Origin: CAYSCW01 sp964449165
Lineage (GTDB): Bacteria; Acidobacteriota; Aminicenantia; Aminicenantales; Aminicenantaceae
Length of the DNA: 48,640 nt
Assembly: GCA_964449165.1 (NCBI GenBank)
Contig: CAYVAT010000025.1
Location: 1-48,640 of the forward strand
Reading direction: 5' to 3'
Shown: one piece after another, positions 27,011-35,970 of the stretch
How positions within the stretch are numbered: the first letter of the stretch is position 1
Layout of the letters: every line of letters starts with the position of its first letter
The notes under the pieces: model-generated
Told to the model about the DNA's origin: nothing
The model's input: only the letters and a program-made list of their open reading frames with translations
Databases searched by the model: none
Position numbers and translations under genes: made by a program

Positions 27011-27910
27011 TTATCCTTTCTTGTAGAATCGGCTGATGGATGAGACGATGAAATCCTGGTGCTGAGTAGTCAGTTCAGGATAGACAGGCACAGCCAAAAC
27101 CTCTTTGCATGCCTTCTCAGTCTCAGGAAAATCCCCCTCTTTGTAACCAAGATAAGCAAAGCATTTCTGCTGATGAAGGGGGAGAGGATAATAGATAGCC
27201 GTGGGGATGCCCTCTTCTTTTAGGAATTTTTGCAGCTCATCCCTCTTCTTAGCTCTGATAACATACTGATGATAGGTATGATAATTTTTCAGTCCCCTAT
27301 TTTTATACAATGCTTTTGGAGGAAGAATCCATCCCTTCTCCACCAATCCCGATTCTTCAAATCTCTCATCATAATAGGAAGCTTTCTCTTTTCTCGCCTC
27401 CAGCCAGCCATCCAGATGTCTGAGCTTTACTCTGAGGATTCCTGCCTGGAGTGCATCGAGCCGGAAATTGCCGCCCACCATCTCATAGTAATATTTATCC
27501 CTGGATCCGTGCACGCGCAGCATCTTCAAATTCTCGGCCAGCTTCTCTTCATCGGTGAGGATCATCCCTCCATCGCCGAAGCAGCTTAAATTTTTTGAGG
27601 GAAAGAAAGAAAGTATGTTTAAATCACCCATTGTGCAGGCGTTCTTCTTTCCCTCAGCCATAGGATATTCAGAGCCGATGGCCTGAGCGGCATCCTCTAT
27701 CACAAACAGGTTGTACTTCTCTGCCAGCTCCATAACAGGCCCCATCTCGGCACACTGCCCAAACAGATGAACAGGAATCAGGCCCTTGACCTTGGAATCT
27801 CCCTGACGTTCGATTCTCTCCTCCAGAACCTCAGCAAGCTTTGAGGGGCTGATGTTAAAGCTGTCTCTGTCGATATCACAAAATACAGGCCTCGCTCCGA
27901 GCCTGGTGAT
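27011..27910 (-). CDS. DegT/DnrJ/EryC1/StrS aminotransferase, 5' part lost in the gap
   Basis: PLP-dependent sugar aminotransferase family, acting on keto-sugar nucleotides. The frame stays open from its stop at 27011 right up to the N run, giving 299 visible residues. The part before the first in-frame ATG (at 27745) reads GARPVFCDIDRDSFNI and then PVHLFGQCAEM, which is clearly family sequence, so the gene does not start there. The PLP aspartate is in IEDAAQAIG and the Schiff-base lysine in FFPSKNLSCFGDGG. Full-length members have about 370-390 residues, so some 70-90 residues lie in the gap. The downstream GlmS-like gene follows after 12 bases, so the two are co-transcribed. Confidence 0.92.
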   Translation of the reverse strand: MTRLGARPVFCDIDRDSFNISPSKLAEVLEERIERQGDSKVKGLIPVHLFGQCAEMGPVMELAEKYNLFVIEDAAQAIGSEYPMAEGKKNACTMGDLNILSFFPSKNLSCFGDGGMILTDEEKLAENLKMLRVHGSRDKYYYEMVGGNFRLDALQAGILRVKLRHLDGWLEARKEKASYYDERFEESGLVEKGWILPPKALYKNRGLKNYHTYHQYVIRAKKRDELQKFLKEEGIPTAIYYPLPLHQQKCFAYLGYKEGDFPETEKACKEVLAVPVYPELTTQHQDFIVSSISRFYKKG

Positions 27911-28010
27911 NNNNNNNNNNNNNNNNNNNNNNNNNNNNNNNNNNNNNNNNNNNNNNNNNNNNNNNNNNNNNNNNNNNNNNNNNNNNNNNNNNNNNNNNNN
28001 NNNNNNNNNN
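27911..28010. other. Assembly gap (100 N)
   Basis: Exactly 100 undetermined bases, the conventional filler for a scaffold join of unknown length. It hides the 5' end of the DegT gene and anything between that gene and the NusG-like gene. Reading frames that cross it are not meaningful. Confidence 0.98.
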
Positions 28011-28016
28011 CTTTGG

Positions 28017-28523
28017 CTATTTAAGCACTTTTTTCAGCTTTTTCTTCTCGATCAGGAGCTGTCCTTGATAAGAGACATAATTGAGAAGGATCAACACCCT
28101 TTCCTTCTCCGGAAGCTCCCTCTTGAATATTCCTTTGAGCCCTTTAAGCGGTCCTTCCATCACTTCAATCTCATCCCCTATATCAGGCTCCTCCCCATAT
28201 TTATAGAGCTCGATCAGACCGCTAACTTCCCGGGCTTTGATCTCCTTTATGATTTCCTCAGGAATAGGAATCGGGCCATTTCGGTTTCCCACCACCCTCT
28301 TGACCCCCCGTGTGTAACGCACGAGACGGTAATGCTGGGGATAATCGAAGTAGATAAATCCATACCCCGGAAAAAAAGGCTTTATCCTATTCTCCAGCTT
28401 ATACTTGGGATTGTATATTTTGAATCCTGCCTCGTTGAAAATTTTTTCCACATGGAATTCTTTCTTCGGTTTTGTGTTCAAAACAAACCAGTCTTTCATT
28501 GTCTTATCACATCCCCTTTTCAT
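28017..28523 (-). CDS. NusG-like transcription antiterminator (RfaH/UpxY type)
   Basis: A protein of up to 168 residues with an NGN domain (DWFVLNTKPKKEFHVEK, PFFPGYGFIYFD, GVKRVVG) followed by a KOW-containing C-terminal domain (GDEIEVMEGPLKGLKGIFK). It binds RNA polymerase and helps it through long operons. The spread sequence and its place next to DegT and GlmS-like genes fit a specialised paralogue (RfaH/UpxY/LoaP type) for a polysaccharide locus rather than the housekeeping NusG, which normally sits near secE and rplK. The start may be the second ATG at 28499 (MKDWFVLNTK). The gap follows six bases after the stop codon. Confidence 0.88.
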   Translation of the reverse strand: MKRGCDKTMKDWFVLNTKPKKEFHVEKIFNEAGFKIYNPKYKLENRIKPFFPGYGFIYFDYPQHYRLVRYTRGVKRVVGNRNGPIPIPEEIIKEIKAREVSGLIELYKYGEEPDIGDEIEVMEGPLKGLKGIFKRELPEKERVLILLNYVSYQGQLLIEKKKLKKVLK

Positions 28524-28574
28524 GAATAAATTTTCTTCTCATTCTGAGATCTTGAAAGAACGATTGTAACCCTT

Positions 28575-29369
28575 TTAACCTTCCTCCTTACTTTTCTTAA
28601 ACACTTCCATGGCTTCTTCAGGGGAGGCTCCGTCGTGGACAACGGACCTGACTGCTTTTATCATGGCCACGGGCAATTCTGACTGCCAGATATTGCGTCC
28701 CATATCCACTCCCGCAGCTCCTTTTTGAACAGCATCAAAGGCAAGTTTCATGGCATCCAGCTCAGTGTCGAGTTTGGGACCTCCTGCGATAACCAGAGGG
28801 ACCGGACAGGCCTCCACCACCTTCTCAAACTCATCACAATAATAGGTCTTGACAAAGCTTGCTCCCAGCTCGGCTGCGATGCGGCAGGAAAGAGAGAGGA
28901 ATCGGACATCTCTCTTTCCCAGCTCTTTACCCACCGCGGTAACGGCAAGAACAGGGATTCCGTATTCCATCCCTCTGTCCACAAGAGCAGAGAGGTTGAC
29001 CAGAGTTTGGCGTTCATGCTCGGTTCCCACGAAAATGGAAAGCGCCACAGCCGCAGCATTCAAACGGATGGCTTCCTCCATGGAGGTTGTGATTTCTTCA
29101 TTGGAAAGGTCCTCTCCGACAATACTGGTCCCTCCCGATACTCTGAGCACCACAGGAATCAAATTCTCAGGGTCCACTGAAGTCCGGAGGATGCCCCTGG
29201 TGAGCATCAAGGCATCGGCGTAAGGCAAAAGAGGGTCTATGGTCTTTCTTGCATTCTCCAGCTTGGTGATGGGGCCTAAGAAATATCCATGGTCGACAGC
29301 GAGCATCACTGTATGGCCTGTCTCAGGCTTGATTATTCGTGATAACCGGTTTTTCATACCCCAGTCCAT
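28575..29369 (-). CDS. lsrF: LsrF-type class I aldolase/thiolase
   Basis: A 264-residue Schiff-base TIM barrel of the DeoC/FbaB/LsrF superfamily. From DWGMKNRLSRI through AVDHGYFLGP, TRGILRTS, AAELGASFVKTYY and GVDMGRNIWQS it follows E. coli LsrF closely. The Schiff-base lysine is Lys174 (VKTYY) and the active-site histidine is His27 (DHGYF). It starts where E. coli LsrF residue about 32 lies and so lacks that N-terminal extension. LsrF transfers an acetyl group from a phosphorylated AI-2 product to CoA, but no lsrK, lsrG or transporter is nearby, so a different ketose-phosphate may be the substrate. GAGGAGG precedes the ATG. Confidence 0.85.
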   Translation of the reverse strand: MDWGMKNRLSRIIKPETGHTVMLAVDHGYFLGPITKLENARKTIDPLLPYADALMLTRGILRTSVDPENLIPVVLRVSGGTSIVGEDLSNEEITTSMEEAIRLNAAAVALSIFVGTEHERQTLVNLSALVDRGMEYGIPVLAVTAVGKELGKRDVRFLSLSCRIAAELGASFVKTYYCDEFEKVVEACPVPLVIAGGPKLDTELDAMKLAFDAVQKGAAGVDMGRNIWQSELPVAMIKAVRSVVHDGASPEEAMEVFKKSKEEG

Positions 29370-29399
29370 ATTTTTCCTCCTCTTGGTTATACAAAATTT

Positions 29400-30428
29400 T
29401 TATTTTTGAGGTTCAATCATCACTTTCAGGGAATCCGTGGCTCTGGCCACGATCTCGAAACCCTTTTGGGTTTCTTCAAGTGGAAGCCAATGGGTGATCA
29501 TATCTCTTACTTTAACCCGAGATGAACGAATAAGCTCCAGAGCCATACATGAGTCATAAGGGCTGGCCCCGTAAGATGTGGTTAAAGTTATATCATTCCG
29601 AAAAAAGAGGTCGTTAATGGGCAAAGGAATCGTTAATCCTGGATCAGATGGGGCAAAAAAAAGTACAGTACCTCCCCTCTCAACTGATCGGAGTGCCCGG
29701 AGAAAAGCGTCATCGGCGCCTGTGCAGATAAGGACAAGGTCAGCCAGTCGGCCGCTATTTATCCGACGAAAAGCTTCTTCGATATTCTCCGGCGGCTTAA
29801 GGACCTCATCTGCACCAAACCGCTTTGCGGCCTGGAGTCTAAACGGAACAGGGTCGACGGCCATGATCAACGACGCGCCCGAAGCTTTAGCCAGAGAAAC
29901 ATTCAACAAGCCTGCAATCCCGCACCCGAAGACAAGCACACTCTGCCCGGGCCTCAATCTGGCTATGCGGTGTGCTCTGAGCACGCAGCCCAGGGGTTCA
30001 TGGAAGGTCGCCTCCTGGTAAGATAAATCATCGGAGATGGGGAAGACTCCTCTATCCACGTTGATGGCAGGAAGCCTGATGTATTCTGCAAAGCCTCCGG
30101 GATCAAAATTTGTCTGTCGCAGCATTTCGCATGCGGTATGATGCCCGCTGAGACAGTAATAACAAGCATTGCAGGGGACATGATGGGCGGCCACAATCCG
30201 GTCTCCCACCTTGTACCTGGAAACACCCGTTCCTACCCTGATCACCTCTCCCGCTACCTCATGTCCCAACACAAGAGGCGCCTTCTTCAGACGATACCAC
30301 TCCAGGACATCACTTCCGCAGATTCCACTGGCCTCCACTCTCATCAGCACCTCCCCAGGGCCGATGCTAGGCATAGGCATTTCTTCTATCCTGATATCGT
30401 TGTTGCGATAATACGTAGCTACGCGCAT
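29400..30428 (-). CDS. Zinc-dependent medium-chain alcohol/polyol dehydrogenase
   Basis: A 342-residue MDR-family dehydrogenase of the sorbitol/threonine dehydrogenase type. The catalytic zinc site has Cys37 (GICGSD), His56-Glu57 (GHE) and the later Glu of FHEPLG. The structural zinc lobe has Cys86, 89, 92 and 100. The cofactor motif is VFGCGIAGLLNVSLAKA, followed by an Asp after beta-2 (AVDPVPF), which favours NAD. It likely oxidises a polyol or sugar alcohol. It lies 30 bases upstream of the lsrF-like gene in the same direction, so a shared polyol-to-ketose breakdown path is a reasonable inference. Confidence 0.9.
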   Translation of the reverse strand: MRVATYYRNNDIRIEEMPMPSIGPGEVLMRVEASGICGSDVLEWYRLKKAPLVLGHEVAGEVIRVGTGVSRYKVGDRIVAAHHVPCNACYYCLSGHHTACEMLRQTNFDPGGFAEYIRLPAINVDRGVFPISDDLSYQEATFHEPLGCVLRAHRIARLRPGQSVLVFGCGIAGLLNVSLAKASGASLIMAVDPVPFRLQAAKRFGADEVLKPPENIEEAFRRINSGRLADLVLICTGADDAFLRALRSVERGGTVLFFAPSDPGLTIPLPINDLFFRNDITLTTSYGASPYDSCMALELIRSSRVKVRDMITHWLPLEETQKGFEIVARATDSLKVMIEPQK

Positions 30429-30492
30429 GGTCGTTCTTTTTTATTTATTTCCAAGTATTATTTATAAACTCCCCAGGGAAATGTCAAGTTAA

Positions 30493-31806
30493 CTAAGGAA
30501 CGACATCCGTGTATCTGGATAGAAATGCCGATTTATCGTAAATCTCCTGCAACGTGATCCCATTTCTTACCAGTGCCTGGTGTATATCATTTATGCGCTG
30601 TTGAACTATTCCCACATGCAGCCTCATCAGCTGGCAATACTGGTAAACTCTTTCCAGGGACCCAGCCTGGATCTGTACAGGGCATCTTCCCCCGCAGTAA
30701 GGGCCCACTCCACACTGATAACAGCCTAACCAGCTCTTGTATCCCACTAGAGATGAAAGGTCGTATTCTTTTATGGCCAGGTTCCCCTCTCTATCCAGCT
30801 CCCCGATTGACTGACAGGAAGGGAGGTCAGCACAGGGAAAGACTTTTCCAGAGACGATATCAAAGTTCTCGGCCAATTCCACCCCGCAGGCTGAATGTCC
30901 CCTCTCCTTAGCGGTCAACAGATACAAAATAAGCTCATTGATGTGAGCTATGGGCAGAATCTCACCCAAAGAGATTTTCTGGACATAAACATCCATTATC
31001 TGCTCCAACTCTCTGCCATACCTGGAAACAAATCCAGCAAAATCATCCATTGGCTTCCTGTTTTCAGCCCAATGCCAGAAAAAATGATGGACCAATCCCT
31101 CTCTGTAGAGTCTCATGAATTCTTGAAAACAATTAGACAAGGACTGCTCTTCTCTCAGAGTCGACCAGTGAAGCAGGTGTCCTTTGCAGGAAGCAGAAAG
31201 CTCTCTCAAATTATCTTTTATAATACTCAAGCGCGTGCCCAACCTTATTCTGTTGTGCTGCTCTTCATCTCCGTCTATGGATACAGAGTAGAGCCACATG
31301 CCTTTCATGAACTCCGGATAACGCTTTAAAGCATCGATTAACATCTCTCCGTTTGTGTAAACCATAAACCGGTATCTATCTGATTGATTACCCAACTTGA
31401 GAATTCTCCAGATCCTTTCCATTAATTCTGTCTTGAGAAACGGCTCTCCTCCGTAAAAACAGACCGTGATAATAGGTTCAGAGTGGCGTGCAGCCATTTT
31501 CTTGATGATTGCCGAATCGCGCTCAGGGACAGCTTCTTCAGCGGCAACCACTGAATTTCGCGGCCCATCGCAAGCCATGGTCACAGCGCTGTTGACGCAA
31601 TCTTTACAACGGGCATAACACCTCCCTGTGATGGTGAGATGAATGATCAAAGCTTGCTCTTCTGCATAATTTTCTCCCAAGACCATGGCCCTGGTCGGCA
31701 TTTTCACTGCATCAAGAGTAGAGAGGTCAGGGAAAGAAGAATACCGGATTCCGGAAATGGGAGAAGATCTTATCTTTGATGAGGCTGAATAGTGCCTGCT
31801 GTTCAT
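30493..31806 (-). CDS. Radical SAM protein with SPASM-type C-terminal cysteines
   Basis: A 437-residue radical SAM enzyme. The 4Fe-4S/SAM motif is Cys63-xxx-Cys67-xx-Cys70 (CYARCKDC), followed by the Gly-rich VCFYGGEPFLK region. The C-terminal part has many cysteines (HSACGVEL, FPCADLP, CYQCGVGPYCGGRCP), as in SPASM/twitch proteins such as anaerobic sulfatase maturases and peptide-modifying enzymes. No sulfatase or short precursor peptide is visible nearby, so the substrate is unknown. AGGAA lies about nine bases before the ATG. The next gene downstream, 64 bases away, is the zinc dehydrogenase. Confidence 0.87.
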   Translation of the reverse strand: MNSRHYSASSKIRSSPISGIRYSSFPDLSTLDAVKMPTRAMVLGENYAEEQALIIHLTITGRCYARCKDCVNSAVTMACDGPRNSVVAAEEAVPERDSAIIKKMAARHSEPIITVCFYGGEPFLKTELMERIWRILKLGNQSDRYRFMVYTNGEMLIDALKRYPEFMKGMWLYSVSIDGDEEQHNRIRLGTRLSIIKDNLRELSASCKGHLLHWSTLREEQSLSNCFQEFMRLYREGLVHHFFWHWAENRKPMDDFAGFVSRYGRELEQIMDVYVQKISLGEILPIAHINELILYLLTAKERGHSACGVELAENFDIVSGKVFPCADLPSCQSIGELDREGNLAIKEYDLSSLVGYKSWLGCYQCGVGPYCGGRCPVQIQAGSLERVYQYCQLMRLHVGIVQQRINDIHQALVRNGITLQEIYDKSAFLSRYTDVVP

Positions 31807-32021
31807 AATGGCGTCTTCCTGTCAACCTTATATCAAAGACAGACTTCTTTTTCAATCGAAAGAAAATCCCTCAGCCTTTCCAAAAACGATTCGAGGCCCA
31901 CGAAGGATAGTGGAAGGGCACTTGGTAAGAATGGAAGGAAATTAGAAGAGATCTAAAGAAAAGTGTTTATTGAGGCAGCTAAAAATTTTAGGTTTTTAAG
32001 GATTATCTAATGAGGCGGGAT

Positions 32022-32411
32022 TCAGTTGTATTGACACTTTCTGGCATAATTGAGGAGATGAGCGATTTCAGAGTGAAGCTCTGTTTCTTCAAAAGGCTTA
32101 TTGATATAACCGAAAGGCTTGGTCCTGTCTACCCGGTTTAGCGTGCTCTCATCTCCGTAGGCTGTCAGATAGATAACAGGGACATTGGACTTGGACTGAA
32201 TCTTCTTGGCTGCATAGATGCCATCCATCTTTCCCCTGAGTTTGATGTCCATCAGGATGATGTCTGGGTTTGTCCTGATTGCACTCTCTATGGACTCTTC
32301 GCCCGTGGAGACAACCCCACAGACATCGAACCCAAAACGCTTAAGAGTGGATTGGATGTCCAGAGCGATGATGTTCTCATCTTCAACAACCAGCACTTTC
32401 AGTGGATTCAT
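32022..32411 (-). CDS. Single-domain response regulator (receiver only)
   Basis: A 129-residue CheY-like receiver domain without an output domain. The acidic pocket (VVEDEN), phospho-acceptor Asp (DIILMDIKL), switch Thr (YLTAYG) and Lys (INKPFEE) are all present, so it should be phosphorylated. The sequence is typical of receivers linked to PAS-rich hybrid kinases. No kinase gene is next to it. Start choice: GAGAGG is seven bases before the ATG at 32411, favouring that one over 32414 or the far upstream ATG at 32450. Confidence 0.88.
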   Translation of the reverse strand: MNPLKVLVVEDENIIALDIQSTLKRFGFDVCGVVSTGEESIESAIRTNPDIILMDIKLRGKMDGIYAAKKIQSKSNVPVIYLTAYGDESTLNRVDRTKPFGYINKPFEETELHSEIAHLLNYARKCQYN

Positions 32412-32614
32412 CATAAATCCTCTCTTTCCTAATACATTTCTTTTAACCACTGCAAACCTCTTTTTTCAACTATTTAGTCGGCTACTGATCAGCAAAATTG
32501 AAAAAAAATATTCCTCTCAGGAATATCCTGGTTCCGCAACCTTAGAGGAGTTCTTTCTCTTCAAGAGCATCCAAAGAGAGAACAAAATAAAAAAGCGTCT
32601 TAGTCAGATAGAGA

Positions 32615-32645
32615 TTTCCACTTTTTTGCAAAATATATGTATAAT
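32615..32645 (+). promoter_or_regulatory. Candidate promoter of the GH113-like gene
   Basis: A perfect TATAAT lies at 32640-32645, with TTTCCA 19 bases upstream (32615-32620). The start codon at 32670 follows AAGGAG. The -10 is convincing, the -35 weak. Confidence 0.45.
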
Positions 32646-32669
32646 CTATATCTAATAAAGGAGCTCTAA

Positions 32670-33734
32670 ATGGTTGCAAGAAAATTACTACTTTATAGGA
32701 GCATCCTGCTTATTATATTAATTATAGCTTTATTCTTCCCTCTGCAGCCTGCGTCTCAAGATAATATTCACTTCCAGAAAGGGATGGCTTTCCCCACCTG
32801 GCGTTCTGAAGAGTATTGTTCATCGGATTCAGACGAATCCCTCAGACTGCTCGTTCAAAACACCTGTACAGAGTGGATTCAGCTCGTACCCACCTGGTAT
32901 CAACAAGACAGGTATTCCAATGAGATGTTCCCTGAATACGAAGGGAATACAGCCAAGGATGAATGCCTCAGACATACCATCCGTCAGGCACACAGCCTCG
33001 GCCTCAAAGTCATGCTCAAGCCCCACGTAGATGCTCAAAACGGTGATTGGCGCGGCATATTCCAACCCCCAAATTCCAGGCTGTGGTTCGAGAATTACGG
33101 AAAAATGATGAAGGCCTATGCAGAACTCGCTAAGGAAGAGGAAGTCGAAATCCTTTCCATTGGCTGCGAATTCCTTGAATTGACCAAGTCAGAATTTACC
33201 TCTGCTTGGAGGGAGTTAATCGAGGCTGTCAAAGAAATTTACAAGGGGCCTCTTGTTTACTCTGCAAATTGGTGGCAGGAATATCTGCACATTAAGTTCT
33301 GGGGAGATCTCGATTATGCAGGGATCGATGCTTACTTTCCGTTAACCGAGAAAACCGATCCGACCTTGGACGAACTTCAAGCGGCCTGGATGCCTTTTGT
33401 CTCAGAAATGGAAACTTTTTACGAGACTTGGAAAATTCCTGTGATTCTCACAGAGATTGGATACCGAAGCATTGACAGAGCAAACAGCATGCCCTGGGAT
33501 TGGCAGATTTCTGGTACCCTCGACCTCATAGAACAAGTTCTCTGCTACCGAGCGGTGATCAGAGTTTTCAGCGGAAAACCATGGTTCGCGGGTATTTACT
33601 GGTGGAACTGGGAGCCTGATCCCCGCCGAGGAGGAGTTCTCGATAAAGGTTACACACCTCAAGGCAAACCGGCAGAGAAGGTATTGAAAAGATGGTATTG
33701 CCAGCTCTCCAAGAAAGGGCAGAAAAAGCGCTAA
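32670..33734 (+). CDS. Exported GH113-like glycoside hydrolase
   Basis: A 354-residue protein with an N-terminal signal or anchor (hydrophobic residues 7-24) and a TIM barrel of the GH113 (beta-mannanase-like) type. Likely catalytic acid Glu167 is in SIGCEFLEL at the end of strand 4, and the nucleophile Glu262 is in LTEIGYRS at strand 7. The Trp-rich IYWWNWEPDP region forms the -1 subsite in this family. It would act on a beta-linked hexose polymer or oligosaccharide in the periplasm or at the surface; mannan is the family's known substrate. The creatininase-like gene follows after 23 bases. Confidence 0.82.
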   Translation: MVARKLLLYRSILLIILIIALFFPLQPASQDNIHFQKGMAFPTWRSEEYCSSDSDESLRLLVQNTCTEWIQLVPTWYQQDRYSNEMFPEYEGNTAKDECLRHTIRQAHSLGLKVMLKPHVDAQNGDWRGIFQPPNSRLWFENYGKMMKAYAELAKEEEVEILSIGCEFLELTKSEFTSAWRELIEAVKEIYKGPLVYSANWWQEYLHIKFWGDLDYAGIDAYFPLTEKTDPTLDELQAAWMPFVSEMETFYETWKIPVILTEIGYRSIDRANSMPWDWQISGTLDLIEQVLCYRAVIRVFSGKPWFAGIYWWNWEPDPRRGGVLDKGYTPQGKPAEKVLKRWYCQLSKKGQKKR

Positions 33735-33757
33735 AACTTTATTGTAAAGGAGAAAAA

Positions 33758-34510
33758 ATGAAAACCATTCGTATGGAAGATATGACTTGGCCGGTTATAA
33801 AAGAGGCCCTAGCAAAGGGATACACGACGGCAGTCATAGGCATCGGTTCCACAGAACAACATGGACCTCATCTCCCCACAAAGACAGATACATTGATCGG
33901 AGATGCCATTGCCCATGGAGTGGCTGCAAAATTAGGAAACGCATTTCAAGCACAGACAATCAGAGTAGGCTGCTCGGATCATCACTTGGCTTTTCCCGGG
34001 ACAATTTCCCTGCACTCTTCTACGCTAAAAGCAATCATTGATGATTACGTTGCATCCCTTGAAAAGCATGGATTTAAAACAATTATCCTCCTGCCCAGTC
34101 ATGGGGGCAATTTTGCTCCGGTACGGGAGTCCATAGATGAGCTGAATAAGAAACACACCGGACTGAAAATAATCGGCTACACTGATCTCCAGGGCTTTGT
34201 CAATTTCTTCTTTAAAATTTCTGCTGAGTTCGGCATCAACCAAGAAGAAGCCGGTGCCCATGCAGGCGAGACTGAGACATCCTTTATCCTCTTCCTGGAG
34301 GAGAATCTGGTCGAAAAAGAGCGTTTTACTCCAGGTTATCTTGGACCGCTGGGTGAAAAGGAAGTCAAAATCGTCCTGGAGAAAGGAATGCCCAGCTTAT
34401 CAGAAAAAGGGATATTAGGAGATCCGACAAAAGCGACCTCAGAAAAAGGCTGCTTCTACCTGGAAAAAACCGTCGATTTCCTCGTGAGGGAGATAAAAAA
34501 GCAGTTGTAA
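33758..34510 (+). CDS. Creatininase-family amidohydrolase
   Basis: A 250-residue metal-dependent amidohydrolase of the creatinine amidohydrolase family. Metal ligands Glu33 and His35 (STEQHGPHLP) and Asp44 (TKTD) are seen, with a further His in LPSHGGNF and Glu in AHAGETETS. Members hydrolyse creatinine, riboflavin-precursor formamides or peptides, so the substrate stays open. The ATG at 33758 has AAGGAG at five bases; an earlier in-frame start at 33692 would overlap the GH113-like gene and is not preferred. Probably co-transcribed with the GH113-like gene. Confidence 0.88.
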   Translation: MKTIRMEDMTWPVIKEALAKGYTTAVIGIGSTEQHGPHLPTKTDTLIGDAIAHGVAAKLGNAFQAQTIRVGCSDHHLAFPGTISLHSSTLKAIIDDYVASLEKHGFKTIILLPSHGGNFAPVRESIDELNKKHTGLKIIGYTDLQGFVNFFFKISAEFGINQEEAGAHAGETETSFILFLEENLVEKERFTPGYLGPLGEKEVKIVLEKGMPSLSEKGILGDPTKATSEKGCFYLEKTVDFLVREIKKQL

Positions 34511-34553
34511 ATCAGTCGCATTTCAGACAGATTAAGAGGTAGAAATCAAATCG

Positions 34554-35951
34554 CTATTCTGATACCTTCAGCACTCTCTCATCTCTGCTGACTTCAATAG
34601 TCGGCCTCGTGGGTATTCCCAGATATTTGGCATAGGAATCGGGCATTCTCCTGTAATTGAGAACAGCCCGCAAGATGACCGCTTTCCCAGCGAATCTTTC
34701 AGGTACTGTCCAATGATAACGCTCTATTCTCTCTTCGAGCGGTCTGAGCCTGTTTTCAATATCTTTGGTGGCATACCATTGACCATAGGTAAAATGGCCA
34801 TCTGAATCGATGAAGGCACTGTGGTAGATTCTATCGCCTTCCGGAAGACAGTCTCTCTCGATGGGCTCACTGTAGCGGCTATGAGTGGGGTAAGCTACTT
34901 TTTCATTGGTGGTAATGAAATACTTATCGTTAGGATCGCCAGGATTGGGTGGAATCTTTATCTGTTCCAATTCATTTCCGGCTCTATCATAGATACCCAC
35001 ATGCAGCCAGACATCCCGCTCTTCAGAAGCACCGGTAGGAAATTTGTGTCCAGGGGCCAAATGATGGACTTTAACGCTGAAATCAATTTTTTCTCCCGCC
35101 TTCGACTCAGTTTTATCGAGAATTATGGCGACCTTGGCTGCACCCTCCACAAAACCTGTGAACCCTCCGCCAAACCAATGGTCGTGGTTTTCCGCCCTGG
35201 CCGGGCCCATCTTAGCAGGCTTGCCTTCGACCGGAGGCATATGGCACTTTTGACAGGCTATATATTTAGCTGGATAAGGACCCTCCTGATATTCAATTTC
35301 CGTAGCCTTTATCCAAATGCCGAAATCATTCTGTTCGTTGTGACAGATTCCACAGAATTGGGCATCCTCATGGAGTTCAGACCTTGCTGTTTCATGGTAA
35401 GGTGACCAGGGAAATTCCAGGTCGCCTCTCTTCGGGTCAATTCCAGGAGTAGCGCGGGAAACATAGTTGTGGTTGAAAGGCATGGTTCCTTTAAAATCCT
35501 CGATAGTATGGCAGAAATCGCAGAAAACTCCTCTGTTGGCGAAGAGTTTTATTCCCCCCTTCTGATCCCAGAAGCTATCGATTTTCTCAGGTACAGTAGG
35601 AGTTGGGGGATAATCTCCAGCCAAATAAGCAGATGGCGAATGACAGCCGATGCAATTACTCACAAGCCCTCTGACTTCCTCATCTCTTTCTGCATCCTTT
35701 ACTGCAAGCTTGTAATACTGAGCCTGAAAGAAATCCCCTGTGAAGGCTCTGGACATCTGGGATGTCTCCCACATCTCGAACTTTTCGATATGGCAGCCGA
35801 GACAGACCTGAGGATTGTCGTAGTGGTTGTATTTTTTCTGCGTTTCACTATCTGTGATTTTCTTGCTGAATTCTATCTGGCTGCTTGCAACCAGTAGAGT
35901 GACAAAAAATACTGTGGTGACGATCAATACTGAATAACCTAATTTCTTCAT
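34554..35951 (-). CDS. Periplasmic five-heme cytochrome c
   Basis: A 465-residue exported protein with a signal or anchor (residues 5-22) and five CxxCH heme sites at 50-54, 100-104, 144-148, 200-204 and 233-237, then a beta-rich C-terminal half without heme motifs. The layout resembles cytochrome c554-type or related multiheme electron carriers, with a large non-heme domain (about 265-455) that may bind a partner. It is 19 bases downstream of the beta-barrel gene in the same direction, so they are one unit. A role in periplasmic or outer-membrane electron transfer is inferred; the donor and acceptor are not visible. Confidence 0.9.
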   Translation of the reverse strand: MKKLGYSVLIVTTVFFVTLLVASSQIEFSKKITDSETQKKYNHYDNPQVCLGCHIEKFEMWETSQMSRAFTGDFFQAQYYKLAVKDAERDEEVRGLVSNCIGCHSPSAYLAGDYPPTPTVPEKIDSFWDQKGGIKLFANRGVFCDFCHTIEDFKGTMPFNHNYVSRATPGIDPKRGDLEFPWSPYHETARSELHEDAQFCGICHNEQNDFGIWIKATEIEYQEGPYPAKYIACQKCHMPPVEGKPAKMGPARAENHDHWFGGGFTGFVEGAAKVAIILDKTESKAGEKIDFSVKVHHLAPGHKFPTGASEERDVWLHVGIYDRAGNELEQIKIPPNPGDPNDKYFITTNEKVAYPTHSRYSEPIERDCLPEGDRIYHSAFIDSDGHFTYGQWYATKDIENRLRPLEERIERYHWTVPERFAGKAVILRAVLNYRRMPDSYAKYLGIPTRPTIEVSRDERVLKVSE

Positions 35952-35970
35952 TTGTTTTCCCTGCCTTTTC

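Noticed and set aside
27852..28529. Frame of 225 codons crossing the N run
   Set aside because: Bridges 100 undetermined bases and is antisense to the DegT and NusG-like genes; not real.
30493..34510. Possible mycofactocin-like cluster (radical SAM/SPASM, creatininase family, dehydrogenase)
   Set aside because: The creatininase-like gene is on the other strand and paired with a GH113-like gene, no precursor peptide or MftB-like gene is seen, and the radical SAM motifs are generic.
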